Shown here: positions 23,072 through 31,392 of the stretch, piece after piece
Position numbering within the stretch: position 1 is the first letter of the stretch
Layout of the letters: each line of letters starts with the position of its first letter
Assembly: GCA_007123395.1 (NCBI GenBank)
Contig: SKLD01000510.1
Span: 1-38,173 of the forward strand
Direction of reading: 5' to 3'
DNA: 38,173 nucleotides
Source: Opitutales bacterium
GTDB lineage: Bacteria; Verrucomicrobiota; Verrucomicrobiia; Opitutales; Oceanipulchritudinaceae
Notes under the pieces: model-generated
What the model saw: only the letters and a program-made list of their open reading frames with translations
Told to the model about the DNA's origin: nothing
The model's database searches: none
Program-made: the position numbers and the translations under genes

Positions 23072-23488
23072 TCAAAGGCTGTCGCGGGTGATGAAGCGGC
23101 AGCGCAGGGGCAGCTTGCCGTCGGCGAGGCGCATGGCTTCGCGCGCGGCCGTCACGCTGACACCGGACAATTCGAAGAGGACGGTGCCGGGCTTGACCAC
23201 GGCGGCCCAGAACTCAACGCCGCCCTTGCCCTTGCCCTGCCGGGTTTCGGCGGGCTTCTTCGTGATAGGCTTGTGGGGGAAGACGCGGATCCACACCTTG
23301 CCGCGGCGGGCGAGGTAGCGGTTAATGGCGACACGGGCGGCTTCGATCTGCTGTGCCGAAATCATTCCCCGGCCAAGGCACTGGATTCCGTAATCACCGA
23401 AAGCGAGGGAGTCGCCCCCCTTGGCGTTGCCGCGGTTGCGGCCCCGCTGCTGCTTGCGGTACTTAGTCCTTGATGGCATTAAAGGCAT
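23072..23488 (-). CDS. rplP: Ribosomal protein L16 (uL16)
   Basis: L16 organises the A-site region of the peptidyl transferase centre. It is 138 aa from the ATG at 23488, or 135 from the ATG at 23479; neither has a clear Shine-Dalgarno. It opens MPLMPSRTKYRKQQRGRNRG and has the signature ISAQQIEAARVAINRYLARR and KGKGGVEFWAAVVKPGTVLF. It lies 50 nt after rpsC. Confidence 0.98.
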   Translation of the reverse strand: MPLMPSRTKYRKQQRGRNRGNAKGGDSLAFGDYGIQCLGRGMISAQQIEAARVAINRYLARRGKVWIRVFPHKPITKKPAETRQGKGKGGVEFWAAVVKPGTVLFELSGVSVTAAREAMRLADGKLPLRCRFITRDSL

Positions 23489-23538
23489 GGCTGTGCGATG
23501 GGATGATGATTAAATGATTGAGGCGGTGGCGTATGAAC

Positions 23539-24177
23539 TCAGCCGAGCGAAGATTCTTCGTCGGCCACGCAGATCCAGCACTTGACGCCGATGAGGCCGT
23601 AGAGGGTGCGCGCTTCGGAGAAGCCGTAGTCGACGTTGGCGCGGAGCGTGTGCAGGGGCACCGAGCCGGCCCGGGTCGTCTCCGTGCGGGCGATGTCGGC
23701 ACCGCCGAGGCGGCCGGACACTTGGAGCCGGATGCCGAGGGCGCCCATGCTCATCGTGCTCTGTACCGTCTTCTTCATGGCGCGGCGGAAGGAGATACGG
23801 CGCTCCAGTTGGAGGGCGACACTCTCGGCGACAAGCTGCGCGACAAGATCAGGCTTCTTTACCTCTTGGATATCGAGGAGAATGTCGCGGCCCACCATTT
23901 TGGATAAGTCGGCCTTGATCTTTTCCAACTCCTGACCCTTGCGACCAATGACAATGCCGGGGCGGGCGGTGAAGACCTTGACGCGCACGCGGTTGCCGGC
24001 GCGCTCGATGAAAATGCGCGGAACGGCGGCGAAGCGGAACTTCTCCCCGAGGAACTCGCGGATGCGCTGGTCTTCGGCGACAAGGGCGCCGAAGTCCTTC
24101 TTGCGGGCGAACCAGCGGGATTGCCAGTCGCGGCGGACGGCGAGACGGAAACCGATCGGATTGACTTTCTGACCCAT
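23539..24177 (-). CDS. rpsC: Ribosomal protein S3 (uS3)
   Basis: S3 lies at the mRNA entry tunnel and contributes to helicase activity on mRNA. The product is 212 aa (MGQKVNPIGFRLAV). The KH domain shows ARPGIVIGRKGQELEKIK. The C-terminal domain shows RLGGADIARTETTRAGSVPL and ends AVLEYGF-like as LRANVDYGFSEARTLYGLIG. It has only a short tail after IGVKCWI, without the long acidic extension some species carry. It starts 7 nt after rplV. Confidence 0.99.
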   Translation of the reverse strand: MGQKVNPIGFRLAVRRDWQSRWFARKKDFGALVAEDQRIREFLGEKFRFAAVPRIFIERAGNRVRVKVFTARPGIVIGRKGQELEKIKADLSKMVGRDILLDIQEVKKPDLVAQLVAESVALQLERRISFRRAMKKTVQSTMSMGALGIRLQVSGRLGGADIARTETTRAGSVPLHTLRANVDYGFSEARTLYGLIGVKCWICVADEESSLG

Positions 24178-24184
24178 GGGAAAC

Positions 24185-24541
24185 TCAGGTGTTGGCGGTT
24201 TGGGAATCCTCGGCCTTGGCGAGGACAATACGCAGGTGGCTTGTACGCTTGCGGTAGGGGTGCGCGGAGCCGCGCGCGACGGGTTTGAAACGGCGGAAGG
24301 CCGGACCCTGCTCGACGACGGCACTCTTGATGACGAGGTCGTCGGAGGAGAGTTCGTGGTTGTTTTCCGCGTTCGCAATGGCGCTCTGCAGCGTCTTGCG
24401 CAGCAGGCGCGCCGATTTGCGCGGGATGAAGGCAAGAAGCTCAAGCGCTTCGTTGGCCGGACGCCCCTGGATGGAGCGGGCGACCTCGCGCGCCTTCATC
24501 GGCGAGATACGGGTGAAACGGGAAAGGGATGTCACTTCCAT
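24185..24541 (-). CDS. rplV: Ribosomal protein L22 (uL22)
   Basis: L22 has a beta-hairpin that lines the exit tunnel and is a macrolide-resistance site. It is 118 aa. It opens MEVTSLSRFTRISPMKAREV and contains RKSARLLRKTLQSAIANAEN and the C-terminal hairpin strand FKPVARGSAHPYRKRTSHL. It starts 10 nt after the small secreted-protein gene rather than directly after rpsS. Confidence 0.98.
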   Translation of the reverse strand: MEVTSLSRFTRISPMKAREVARSIQGRPANEALELLAFIPRKSARLLRKTLQSAIANAENNHELSSDDLVIKSAVVEQGPAFRRFKPVARGSAHPYRKRTSHLRIVLAKAEDSQTANT

Positions 24542-24551
24542 GGGATGAAAA

Positions 24552-24902
24552 TCAGGAATTGAGTTGGAAAGTTTGGATACGCACGCGGTCGCCCGGCGCG
24601 ATGACTTGCCCGGGTACAAGGTCGGTGATGAGGGCGACGGCGCGCTGCCCCGCGACGGCGGCAAGCAGGACGGTGGCGACGTAGGTGTCGCCGCGGACGA
24701 CCTGCGCGAGCATTCCTTCGCGGAAACCGGCGTCGATACCCCCGGCAAGGACGATGAGGTCCGCGGCTTCGGTCTCCGCCACTTCCAGAACCTCGCCTTC
24801 ACCCGCTGCATGCAGCGGGGCCTTGGCAAAGCCCGGCGACTCCGCGAAGGCAATGGCCGTCGCGAAGGCGCAGAGGAGAACGATCTGGAAGATACGGAAC
24901 AT
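24552..24902 (-). CDS. Small secreted protein of unknown function inside the S10 operon
   Basis: This 116-aa protein is not a ribosomal protein I recognise. Residues 1-20 form a classical signal peptide (MFRIFQIVLL hydrophobic core, AFA-ES cleavage site). The mature ~96 residues are small and mildly acidic with alternating hydrophobic strands: VLEVAETEAADLIVLAGG, then GFREGMLAQVVRGDTYVATV, then AVALITDLVPGQVIAPGDRV. The pattern of short beta strands and GxxxGD turns resembles small SH3/OB-like beta barrels, for example the C-terminal domains of FlgT-like proteins; this is only a shape comparison. It lies 22 nt after rpsS and 10 nt before rplV on the same strand, so it is co-transcribed with ribosomal genes. 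No function can be assigned. Confidence 0.85.
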   Translation of the reverse strand: MFRIFQIVLLCAFATAIAFAESPGFAKAPLHAAGEGEVLEVAETEAADLIVLAGGIDAGFREGMLAQVVRGDTYVATVLLAAVAGQRAVALITDLVPGQVIAPGDRVRIQTFQLNS

Positions 24903-24924
24903 GTCAGTGCGGAAGCGCGTCGGC

Positions 24925-25194
24925 TTACTTCTTGGTATGCGGCTGGTGGCCCCTGAACTGGCGCGTGGGCGAGAACTCGCCGAGCCGGTGCCCCACCATG
25001 TTTTCCGTCACATGGACGGGAACAAAGCCCTTGCCGTTGTGGACCTCGATATTGAGGCCGACGAATTCGGGCGTGATCTGGGAGCGACGCGACCATGTGC
25101 GGATGGGTTTGCGGTCATCCTTGGCTTGGGCGGTTTCAATCCGCTTCCAGAGCCCTGGATCCACAAAGAAGCCTTTTTTCAGTGAACGTGCCAT
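24925..25194 (-). CDS. rpsS: Ribosomal protein S19 (uS19)
   Basis: S19 is in the 30S head and contacts the A-site tRNA and S13. It is 89 aa (MARSLKKGFFVDPGLWKRIE). Signature blocks are WSRRSQITPEFVGLNIEVHN and VPVHVTENMVGHRLGEFSPT. It lies 22 nt after rplB. The expected next gene, rplV, is displaced by the small secreted-protein gene. Confidence 0.99.
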   Translation of the reverse strand: MARSLKKGFFVDPGLWKRIETAQAKDDRKPIRTWSRRSQITPEFVGLNIEVHNGKGFVPVHVTENMVGHRLGEFSPTRQFRGHQPHTKK

Positions 25195-25216
25195 GTTGTC
25201 GTTTGTCGAAATTGGA

Positions 25217-26059
25217 TTACTTCACGCGACGGCCGTTGCGGCGCACGAGGATGTATTTCTCGGAATGCTTGCCCTTGCGGCGGGTGGGGAAGCCTTTGGC
25301 GAGTTGCCCCCACGGGCTGACCGGGTGGCCGCCGCCGGAGGAACGGCCTTCGCCCCCGCCCATGGGGTGGTCGACCGGATTCATAGCCACGCCGCGGACG
25401 CGCGGGCGCTTGCCTAGCCAGCGCTTGCGCCCGGCCTTGCCGAGTGAGCGGTTGCTGTGCGTGGAATTGGCGACGACCCCGACGGTGGCGCGGCAATTCT
25501 CGTTGAACTGGCGGATTTCACCGGAGGGCATGCGCACGGAGGCGAGGCCCTTCTCGACGGCGACAAGCGTGGCGGAGTTGCCCGCCGTGCGCACAAGCGC
25601 GCCCTTGGTGTTGGGCCGCATCTCGATGGCGTGGATCGAAGTGGAGGGCGGAATGTTCTTCAGCGGCATGCTGTTGCCGGCCGCGAACTCCGCGACTTCG
25701 GAGGCATTGACGACCTTGGCACCGACTTCGAGCTTCTGCGGGGCGAGGATGTAGCGAAGTTCGCCGTCCTCGTAGCGCAGGAGCGCGAGATTGGCCGAGC
25801 GGTTGGGGTCGTATTCAAAACGCACGACTTCGGCGGGCGCGTCGAGGCGGTCACGCCGGAAGTCGACGAGACGCAGGAGGCGCTTGTGACCTCCGCCGCG
25901 GCGCCGACTGGTGATCCGGCCGTAGACGTTGCGGCCGCCGGAGCGCTTTTTGATCTTGGTAAGCTTCTTGACCGGCCGCTCCTTGCTGAGCTGCGGCTGG
26001 CTGTTCTGCACTTGGAAGCGCTGGGAAGGCGTGACGGGTTTCTTCGGAACGATGGGCAT
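25217..26059 (-). CDS. rplB: Ribosomal protein L2 (uL2)
   Basis: L2 is a primary 23S rRNA binder needed for subunit association and peptidyl transfer. It is 280 aa. Motifs are KRSGGRNVYGRITSRRRGGG, the central GDNSAT-like LVRTAGNSATLVAVEKGLA, and the C-terminal RVRGVAMNPVDHPMGGGEGR, with the conserved His in VDHPMGGG. It lies between rplW and rpsS with gaps of about 22 nt. Confidence 0.99.
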   Translation of the reverse strand: MPIVPKKPVTPSQRFQVQNSQPQLSKERPVKKLTKIKKRSGGRNVYGRITSRRRGGGHKRLLRLVDFRRDRLDAPAEVVRFEYDPNRSANLALLRYEDGELRYILAPQKLEVGAKVVNASEVAEFAAGNSMPLKNIPPSTSIHAIEMRPNTKGALVRTAGNSATLVAVEKGLASVRMPSGEIRQFNENCRATVGVVANSTHSNRSLGKAGRKRWLGKRPRVRGVAMNPVDHPMGGGEGRSSGGGHPVSPWGQLAKGFPTRRKGKHSEKYILVRRNGRRVK

Positions 26060-26080
26060 GGCGTGTTTCCTTTACGCGGT

Positions 26081-26371
26081 TCAGACGAGGTCGATGGATT
26101 CGCCCGCGGCGACGGTGATGATCGCCTTCTTGTATCCCGGCTTGCGCCCGGGATTGCCGCCGCGCATGCGGTTGCTCTTGGCCTTGGGCTTGACGTTGGC
26201 GATGTTCACGGAGCGGACGTTGACCCCGAACTGCTTCTCGATCGCCTGCTTGACGGCGATGCGGTTGGCACCGGGGGCGACGCGGAAATAGTACTGGTTG
26301 GCCTCGGAAGTGGCGGCGGTGGCCTTTTCCGTGACCAACTGGCGGATGATGATGCGTTCCGGTTCGATCAT
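26081..26371 (-). CDS. rplW: Ribosomal protein L23 (uL23)
   Basis: L23 is at the tunnel exit and docks trigger factor and SRP. It is 96 aa. The opening IIIRQLVTEKATAATSEANQ is followed by FRVAPGANRIAVKQAIEKQF and the L23 loop VNIANVKPKAKSNRMRGG. Its ATG overlaps the rplD stop by 4 nt (ATGA), so the two are translationally coupled. Confidence 0.98.
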   Translation of the reverse strand: MIEPERIIIRQLVTEKATAATSEANQYYFRVAPGANRIAVKQAIEKQFGVNVRSVNIANVKPKAKSNRMRGGNPGRKPGYKKAIITVAAGESIDLV

Positions 26372-27000
26372 GACTGGGATCCTCCGTCGAGGCGGCCGAG
26401 GAGTTTGCCGATGGCGCCTTCGCTGAAAATGATGCGGTCGAAGTGGCAGAGATCGTGAGCGTTGACCCCGTCGGCTTCGCGCAGGTCGAGGCGGGCGATG
26501 TTACGTGCCGCGAGGATCGTCTGGTCCGACCATGCGTCGTCGACGATGAGCAGTTTGCCCTCTGGAGCGACACGGCCGAGCGTGCCGTTGAACTCCTTCG
26601 TTTTGCCGTTGGACTCCCAACGCTCAATGACTTCGATCTCGCCGTCCTTGGCGCGGTCGAAAAGGGCGCGCTTGAGGGCAAGGCGGCGCATCTTCTTATT
26701 GATGTGCTGCGAGTAGTCGCGGGGCTGCGGACCGTGGGCGACGGAACCGTGGCGATGCTGCGGAGCAACACGCGTGCCCTGCCGGGCGATACCCGTGCCC
26801 TTTTGGCGGAAAGGCTTCTTCCCTGTGCCATGCACAGTGGAGCGGGTCTTCACGCTGTGCGTGCCGCGCCGTTTGTTCGCCATGTAGGCGAGAACAACCT
26901 GCTTGAGGGCCTGCACGCCCTTGTCCCCTTCCAGTTCCGGAATGGGAAAATCCTTTTCGGAGGCGGAAGCTCCGTCGGCGGTGTGGAATTTGAGTTTCAT
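26368..27000 (-). CDS. rplD: Ribosomal protein L4 (uL4)
   Basis: L4 reaches into the exit tunnel, and in E. coli it represses the S10 operon. The ATG at 27000 (MKLKFHTADGASASEKDF) gives 210 aa. The extended loop shows NKRRGTHSVKTRSTVHGTGK, KPFRQKGTGIARQGTR and APQHRHGSVAHGPQPRDY. It lies 20 nt after rplC and overlaps rplW. Confidence 0.98.
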   Translation of the reverse strand: MKLKFHTADGASASEKDFPIPELEGDKGVQALKQVVLAYMANKRRGTHSVKTRSTVHGTGKKPFRQKGTGIARQGTRVAPQHRHGSVAHGPQPRDYSQHINKKMRRLALKRALFDRAKDGEIEVIERWESNGKTKEFNGTLGRVAPEGKLLIVDDAWSDQTILAARNIARLDLREADGVNAHDLCHFDRIIFSEGAIGKLLGRLDGGSQS

Positions 27001-27020
27001 GTCCTGCGCTTGCTTCGGGT

Positions 27021-27659
27021 TCAGGCAGATTTGCGCTTTTTGACGGACCCGCGCACGATGACCGTGGTCCCGTTCGCGCCGGGCACGCTGCCCTTCACGA
27101 GAATAAGGTTTTTCTCTTCGATCACGCGCACGACCTTGAGGGCCTGTTGCGTGCGCCGCACATCGCCCATATGGCCGGGCATCTTCTTGCCCTTGATAAC
27201 GTGGCCGGGGAACTGGCACATACCGTAGGAACCGCCGCGGCGGTGCGTCATGTGACCGTGCGAGGCGGGTCCGCCGCCGAAGTCGTATCGCTTCATGACC
27301 CCTTGGAATCCGCGGCCCTTTGTTGTGCCGATGACATCGACCTTGGGCTCGTCCTTGAACATGGCGACGGTCAGTTCTTGGCCCGGCTCCACACCTGGAG
27401 CGTCGGCGAGGCGGACTTCCCGCACGGTACGAGACGCCTTGGCGCCGTACTTCGCGAAATGTCCCTTCATCGAGCGGGAAAGGTGCTTGTCCTTGACCGG
27501 CTGAAAACCGATCTGCGCGGCGTTGTAGCCGTCGGACTCGGCAGTCTTCACCTGCGCGACCGGGCACGGTCCGGCCTCGATCACAGTCACGGGTATGAGG
27601 GTGTTGTCCTCTCCGTAGACCTGCGTCATGCCGATCTTCTTTCCAATGAGTTGTTTCAT
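27021..27659 (-). CDS. rplC: Ribosomal protein L3 (uL3)
   Basis: L3 initiates 50S assembly and reaches the peptidyl transferase centre. The ATG at 27659 (MKQLIGKKIGMTQVYGEDN) gives 212 aa. The signature FGGGPASHGHMTHRRGGSYG (methylated-Gln loop region) and FPGHVIKGKKMPGHMGDVRR are present. It is the first gene after a 270-nt gap following rpsJ that contains a terminator and a promoter-like TTGACA, so it probably heads its own transcript. Confidence 0.99.
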   Translation of the reverse strand: MKQLIGKKIGMTQVYGEDNTLIPVTVIEAGPCPVAQVKTAESDGYNAAQIGFQPVKDKHLSRSMKGHFAKYGAKASRTVREVRLADAPGVEPGQELTVAMFKDEPKVDVIGTTKGRGFQGVMKRYDFGGGPASHGHMTHRRGGSYGMCQFPGHVIKGKKMPGHMGDVRRTQQALKVVRVIEEKNLILVKGSVPGANGTTVIVRGSVKKRKSA

Positions 27660-27856
27660 GATGCTAAGCGGCAGAGAAAACGGGCGCATGCGCCTGCGAG
27701 CCCTGCATTAGGGTGAGAAAAAAAGGGTTTTTGCGGAAAAACCGAATGGAGGGAGTTTTGAGAGCGGAGGTCCGCAGCGGTGCTGGCGGCTTTCCGGACA
27801 AAACCCCCGACGGGTTTCGAATCAAAGCGATAGAGGCAAGGCCTGCGCCCCACCCC

Positions 27857-27862
27857 TGTCAA
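27857..27862 (-). promoter_or_regulatory. Possible -35 box upstream of rplC
   Basis: A perfect TTGACA on the minus strand lies directly after the T tract of the rpsJ terminator and about 200 nt upstream of rplC. The best downstream -10 candidates (TTGCCT at 17 nt, CTCTAT a little further) are poor, so only the -35 half is convincing. The intervening ~200 nt would be an untranslated leader. Confidence 0.35.
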
Positions 27863-27874
27863 GCCATTCCAAAG

Positions 27875-27909
27875 AAAAAAACAGGGACGGCGGAAACATT
27901 TCCACCGCC
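27875..27909 (-). terminator. Intrinsic terminator after rpsJ
   Basis: On the transcribed strand a stem with ggaaa/tttcc near the loop and ggc/gcc at the base (positions 27889-27909) is followed 6 nt later by a T7 run and more T-rich sequence. It lies 20 nt after the rpsJ stop and closes the str operon. Confidence 0.7.
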
Positions 27910-27929
27910 TGCGGAAAACGAACCGGACG

Positions 27930-28238
27930 TCAGACGTTGATCGTAATGTCGACGCCGGCGGGAAGGTTGAGCTTTTTCAGTTCGTCCACCGTCTGCGCCG
28001 TCGGCTCGACGATGTCGATGAGACGCTTGTGCGTGCGCTGTTCGAACTGGTCCATCGACTTTTTGTCGACGTGCGGCGAGCGGTTGACCGACACCTTCTC
28101 AATGCGTGTGGGCAGAGGCACCGGGCCGGCGACGCGGGCGCCGGAGCGCTTGGCCGTGTCGACGATCTCCGTCGCGCTCTGGTCGATGATACGGTAGTCG
28201 TAACCTTGGAGTTTGATGCGAATGCGTGGTCCGCTCAT
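27930..28238 (-). CDS. rpsJ: Ribosomal protein S10 (uS10, NusE)
   Basis: S10 is a 30S head protein and, as NusE, links NusG to the ribosome in transcription antitermination. The ATG at 28238 (MSGPRIRIKLQGYDYRIID) gives 102 aa. Motifs are VAGPVPLPTRIEKVSVNRSP and HVDKKSMDQFEQRTHKRLID. It lies 61 nt after fusA, where tuf would stand in many genomes. It is separated from rplC by 270 nt with a terminator, so it belongs to the str transcript rather than the S10 transcript. Confidence 0.99.
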   Translation of the reverse strand: MSGPRIRIKLQGYDYRIIDQSATEIVDTAKRSGARVAGPVPLPTRIEKVSVNRSPHVDKKSMDQFEQRTHKRLIDIVEPTAQTVDELKKLNLPAGVDITINV

Positions 28239-28299
28239 GGTCTGGATTGAATGGTGGGTTGGTGCGGTGCGTGCGGGATTATGCCTCGGCGCGCGGACC

Positions 28300-30468
28300 T
28301 CAGGTCCGGGCCGGGGCGCGGGATTGGGTTTTGACGATGCCCTCGACGAGATTCGGCGGGACCGGATCAAAGTGCGACGGCTCCATGCTGTAGGAGGCGC
28401 GGCCCTTGGAAAGCGAACGCACATCCGTGGAGTAGCCGAACATCTGTTCCAGCGGCACATTGGCATGGATGCGCACGAGGTTGCCACGGGTATTGATGCC
28501 CTGGATGACACCGCGGCGACGGTTGATGTCGCCCACGATATCGCCCTGGTATTCGTCGGGCGTTTCGACCTCGACCTTCATCACCGGCTCGAGGAGCTGG
28601 GGCTTCGCCTTGGCCATGGCGTCGCGGAAAGCGAAGATGCCGGCCATTTTGAAAGCCATTTCAGAAGAGTCCACTTCGTGGAAGGAACCGAAGACGAGGC
28701 GAACCTTGAAATCGACCACAGGATAGCCGGCGACGGTGCCGTTGCGCGCGGCTTCCTTGATCCCCTCCTCCGTCGGCTTAATGTACTCCTTGGGGATGAC
28801 ACCGCCGACGATCTCGTTCTCAAATTCGTAGCCCTTGCCCGCCTCGAGGGGCTCCAGCTTGATTTCGGCATGGCCGTACTGGCCGCGGCCGCCGGACTGG
28901 CGGACGAACTTGCCCACCCCGTCCGCCGCGTTTGTGACGGTCTCACGGTAGGCGATCTGGGGCTTACCAGCCGTAGCCTCAACCTTGAACTCGCGGAAAA
29001 GACGGTCACGGATAATCTCGAGGTGCAGCTCGCCCATTCCCGCGATAATCGTCTGCCCGGTCTCTTCGTCCGTCGAAACAACGAAGGTCGGGTCCTCTTC
29101 GGCGAGGCGCTGAAGACCGAGGGAAAGCTTTTCCTGGTCGCCTTTGGAGTTGGGCTCGACGGACATGCTGATGACTGGCTCGGGAAACGTCGGGGGCTCC
29201 AGAATAATGTCCTCGCCCTTGTCCGCGAGCGTGTCGCCCGTGCGCACGTCCTTCGCGCCGATGAGGGCCACGATGTCGCCGGAGAACGCGCGGTCGATGT
29301 CCTCGCGGCTGTCGGCATGCATGAGCATAAGGCGGCTCACCCGCTCGGTCTTGCCCGTGCGGGGATTGATAAGCGACGACCCCTTTGCAAGAGTGCCTTG
29401 ATAAATACGGAAGAAGACGAGCTTACCGACATAAGGGTCCGACCAGAGCTTGAAGACGAGCCCGGCGACTTTCTTGCTGTCGTCCGGCGAGACTTGCACA
29501 ACCTTCTCTTCGTCTTCGATGGAGTGGCCCTTCTGCGGCGGAATGTCGAGCGGGCTCGGCAGGTAGTCGACAACGGCGTTGAGCACACGCTGGATACCCT
29601 TGTTCTTAAAAGCGGACCCTGGGATCACGCCAACGAAGTCAAGAGAGAGCGTTGCCTTACGGATGCCGGTGCGAAGCTCGTCCTCAGTGATTTCCCCGCC
29701 CTCAAGGTACTTTTCCATGAGGACATCGTCGTGGGCCGAGACTTCCTCAATTAGCTTCTCGCGAAATTCCTTCGCTTGCTCCGCGAACTCCGCGGGAACT
29801 TCGGAAACAGTAAAGGTCGAGCCGGTGGCGTCATCAGCGTCATAAATCATAGCCTTCATACCGACTAGGTCGATGAGGCCTTTCAGATTCTCCTCCGCGC
29901 CGATGGGCAGGTAAAGGGGATGGGCATTGCCGCCGAGCTTCTCGCGAATGTCGTTGACGGCATTCAGAAAGTCCGCGCCCGTGCGGTCCATCTTATTGAT
30001 GAAGGCGATGCGCGGGACCTTGTATTTGTCCATCTGCCGCCAGACCGTCTCAGACTGGGGCTGCACGCCGGCAACCGCACAAAACACCGCCACGGCGCCG
30101 TCGAGGACCTTGAGCGAGCGCTCGACTTCGGCTGTGAAGTCGACGTGGCCAGGCGTGTCGATAATGTTGATGCGGTGCGGAATGCCCTCGAAAGGACCGT
30201 CCTTCGTCACCCATTCGGCCGCGACCGCGGCCGAGGTGATGGTTATCCCGCGCTCGCGCTCCTGTTCCATCCAGTCGGTCGTGGCGGCGCCCTCGTGGAC
30301 TTCGCCGATCTTATGGATGCGACCGGAGTAGAAAAGGATGCGCTCCGTCGTAGTCGTTTTGCCCGCGTCAATGTGGGCGGCGATGCCAATATTGCGCTGG
30401 AATTCCAGCGGGCATTTGCGCTGCGGCGAGTTCGCAGCCGAAAGCTTCTTCGTATCTACAGTGGCCAT
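28300..30468 (-). CDS. fusA: Elongation factor G
   Basis: EF-G is the GTPase that drives translocation and, with RRF, ribosome recycling. It is 722 aa. The GTP-binding motifs are AHIDAGKT (31-38), DTPGHVDF (104-111) and NKMD (158-161); RERGITITSAA is the switch region. Domain IV shows GRGQYGHAEIKLEPLEAG and the C-terminal RGNLVRIHANVPLEQMFGYS. A ~20-residue N-terminal extension precedes the conserved NIGIAAHIDAGK start. It lies 46 nt after rpsG. Confidence 0.99.
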   Translation of the reverse strand: MATVDTKKLSAANSPQRKCPLEFQRNIGIAAHIDAGKTTTTERILFYSGRIHKIGEVHEGAATTDWMEQERERGITITSAAVAAEWVTKDGPFEGIPHRINIIDTPGHVDFTAEVERSLKVLDGAVAVFCAVAGVQPQSETVWRQMDKYKVPRIAFINKMDRTGADFLNAVNDIREKLGGNAHPLYLPIGAEENLKGLIDLVGMKAMIYDADDATGSTFTVSEVPAEFAEQAKEFREKLIEEVSAHDDVLMEKYLEGGEITEDELRTGIRKATLSLDFVGVIPGSAFKNKGIQRVLNAVVDYLPSPLDIPPQKGHSIEDEEKVVQVSPDDSKKVAGLVFKLWSDPYVGKLVFFRIYQGTLAKGSSLINPRTGKTERVSRLMLMHADSREDIDRAFSGDIVALIGAKDVRTGDTLADKGEDIILEPPTFPEPVISMSVEPNSKGDQEKLSLGLQRLAEEDPTFVVSTDEETGQTIIAGMGELHLEIIRDRLFREFKVEATAGKPQIAYRETVTNAADGVGKFVRQSGGRGQYGHAEIKLEPLEAGKGYEFENEIVGGVIPKEYIKPTEEGIKEAARNGTVAGYPVVDFKVRLVFGSFHEVDSSEMAFKMAGIFAFRDAMAKAKPQLLEPVMKVEVETPDEYQGDIVGDINRRRGVIQGINTRGNLVRIHANVPLEQMFGYSTDVRSLSKGRASYSMEPSHFDPVPPNLVEGIVKTQSRAPART

Positions 30469-30514
30469 AGGAGGAAAATCTGGGAAAGAACAGGGTGCCG
30501 GATCGCCGGAGCGA

Positions 30515-30985
30515 TTACCAGCGGAGGTGGGCGAAAGCCCGGTTGGCCTGGGCCATCCGGTGCGTGTCGTCCTTCTTCTTCACCACCGTGCCTGTATTGT
30601 TATAGGCATCGATGATTTCCGAGGCGAGGCATTCGCGCATCGAACCCCGGCGGGAACGCGCCGCCGTCACAAGCCAGCGGAAGGCGAGGCTTTGCTGACG
30701 CTCAAAGGAGATTTCGAGCGGCACTTGGTAGGTCGCCCCGCCCACGCGACGGCTCTTCACTTCAAGCTTCGGACGGATGTTCTCGAGGGCTCCAAGCATG
30801 AGGTCGACAGGGTCGCCTTTCTCCAGCTTTTCGCTGACGCGCTCAAAGGCGCCGTATACAATCTTTTGCGCAACCGACTTTTTGCCATCCAGCATAATCA
30901 CGTTGATCAACTGGCTGACGAGGGTGCTGTTGTAGCGGGGGTCGGCGGTGTATTCGCGTTTTTCGGCTCTGCGGCGGCGGGACAT
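30515..30985 (-). CDS. rpsG: Ribosomal protein S7 (uS7)
   Basis: S7 initiates 30S head assembly, contacts the E-site tRNA, and represses the str operon in E. coli. It is 156 aa. Motifs are DPRYNSTLVSQLINVIMLDG and VGGATYQVPLEISFERQQSL. It ends MAQANRAFAHLRW, the standard S7 C-terminus. It lies 28 nt after rpsL. Confidence 0.99.
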   Translation of the reverse strand: MSRRRRAEKREYTADPRYNSTLVSQLINVIMLDGKKSVAQKIVYGAFERVSEKLEKGDPVDLMLGALENIRPKLEVKSRRVGGATYQVPLEISFERQQSLAFRWLVTAARSRRGSMRECLASEIIDAYNNTGTVVKKKDDTHRMAQANRAFAHLRW

Positions 30986-31013
30986 GGTCTGAAAAAATTT
31001 AAAGTTATACCAA

Positions 31014-31388
31014 TCAGCTCTTCGGACGCTTTACACCATACTTCGAACGGCTGCGGCGGCGCTTCTCCACGCCCGTGCAGTCGAGCGTGCCGCGCACGAT
31101 GTGGTAGCGCACGCCGGGAAGGTCCTTCACACGACCGCCGCGCACAAGCACGACACTGTGCTCCTGCAGGCTGTGCCCTTCGTCCGGGATGTAGGCGATC
31201 ACCTCGTAGCCGCTCGTGAGCCGGACCTTAGCCACCTTGCGGATGGCGGAGTTCGGCTTCTTCGGAGTGCGGGTCATGACCTGCGTGCAAACGCCCCGGC
31301 GGAAGGGATTCTCCTTCAACGCGGGCGACTTGCTTTTCGCCGTGATGAGGACACGGGGCTTACGTACGAGTTGGTTGATTGTAGGCAT
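31014..31388 (-). CDS. rpsL: Ribosomal protein S12 (uS12)
   Basis: S12 sits at the decoding centre and controls accuracy. It is 124 aa. K43/K44 in TRTPKKPNSAIRKV and K88 in GGRVKDLPGVRYH correspond to the E. coli streptomycin-related lysines and are wild type. The C-terminus KRRRSRSKYGVKRPKS is typical. It heads the str operon. The ATG has no clear Shine-Dalgarno, and its immediate 5' sequence is one arm of a long-range inverted repeat. Confidence 0.99.
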   Translation of the reverse strand: MPTINQLVRKPRVLITAKSKSPALKENPFRRGVCTQVMTRTPKKPNSAIRKVAKVRLTSGYEVIAYIPDEGHSLQEHSVVLVRGGRVKDLPGVRYHIVRGTLDCTGVEKRRRSRSKYGVKRPKS

Positions 31389-31392
31389 ACTT

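Noticed and set aside
28213..29754. 513-codon plus-strand frame
   Set aside because: Antisense shadow of fusA.
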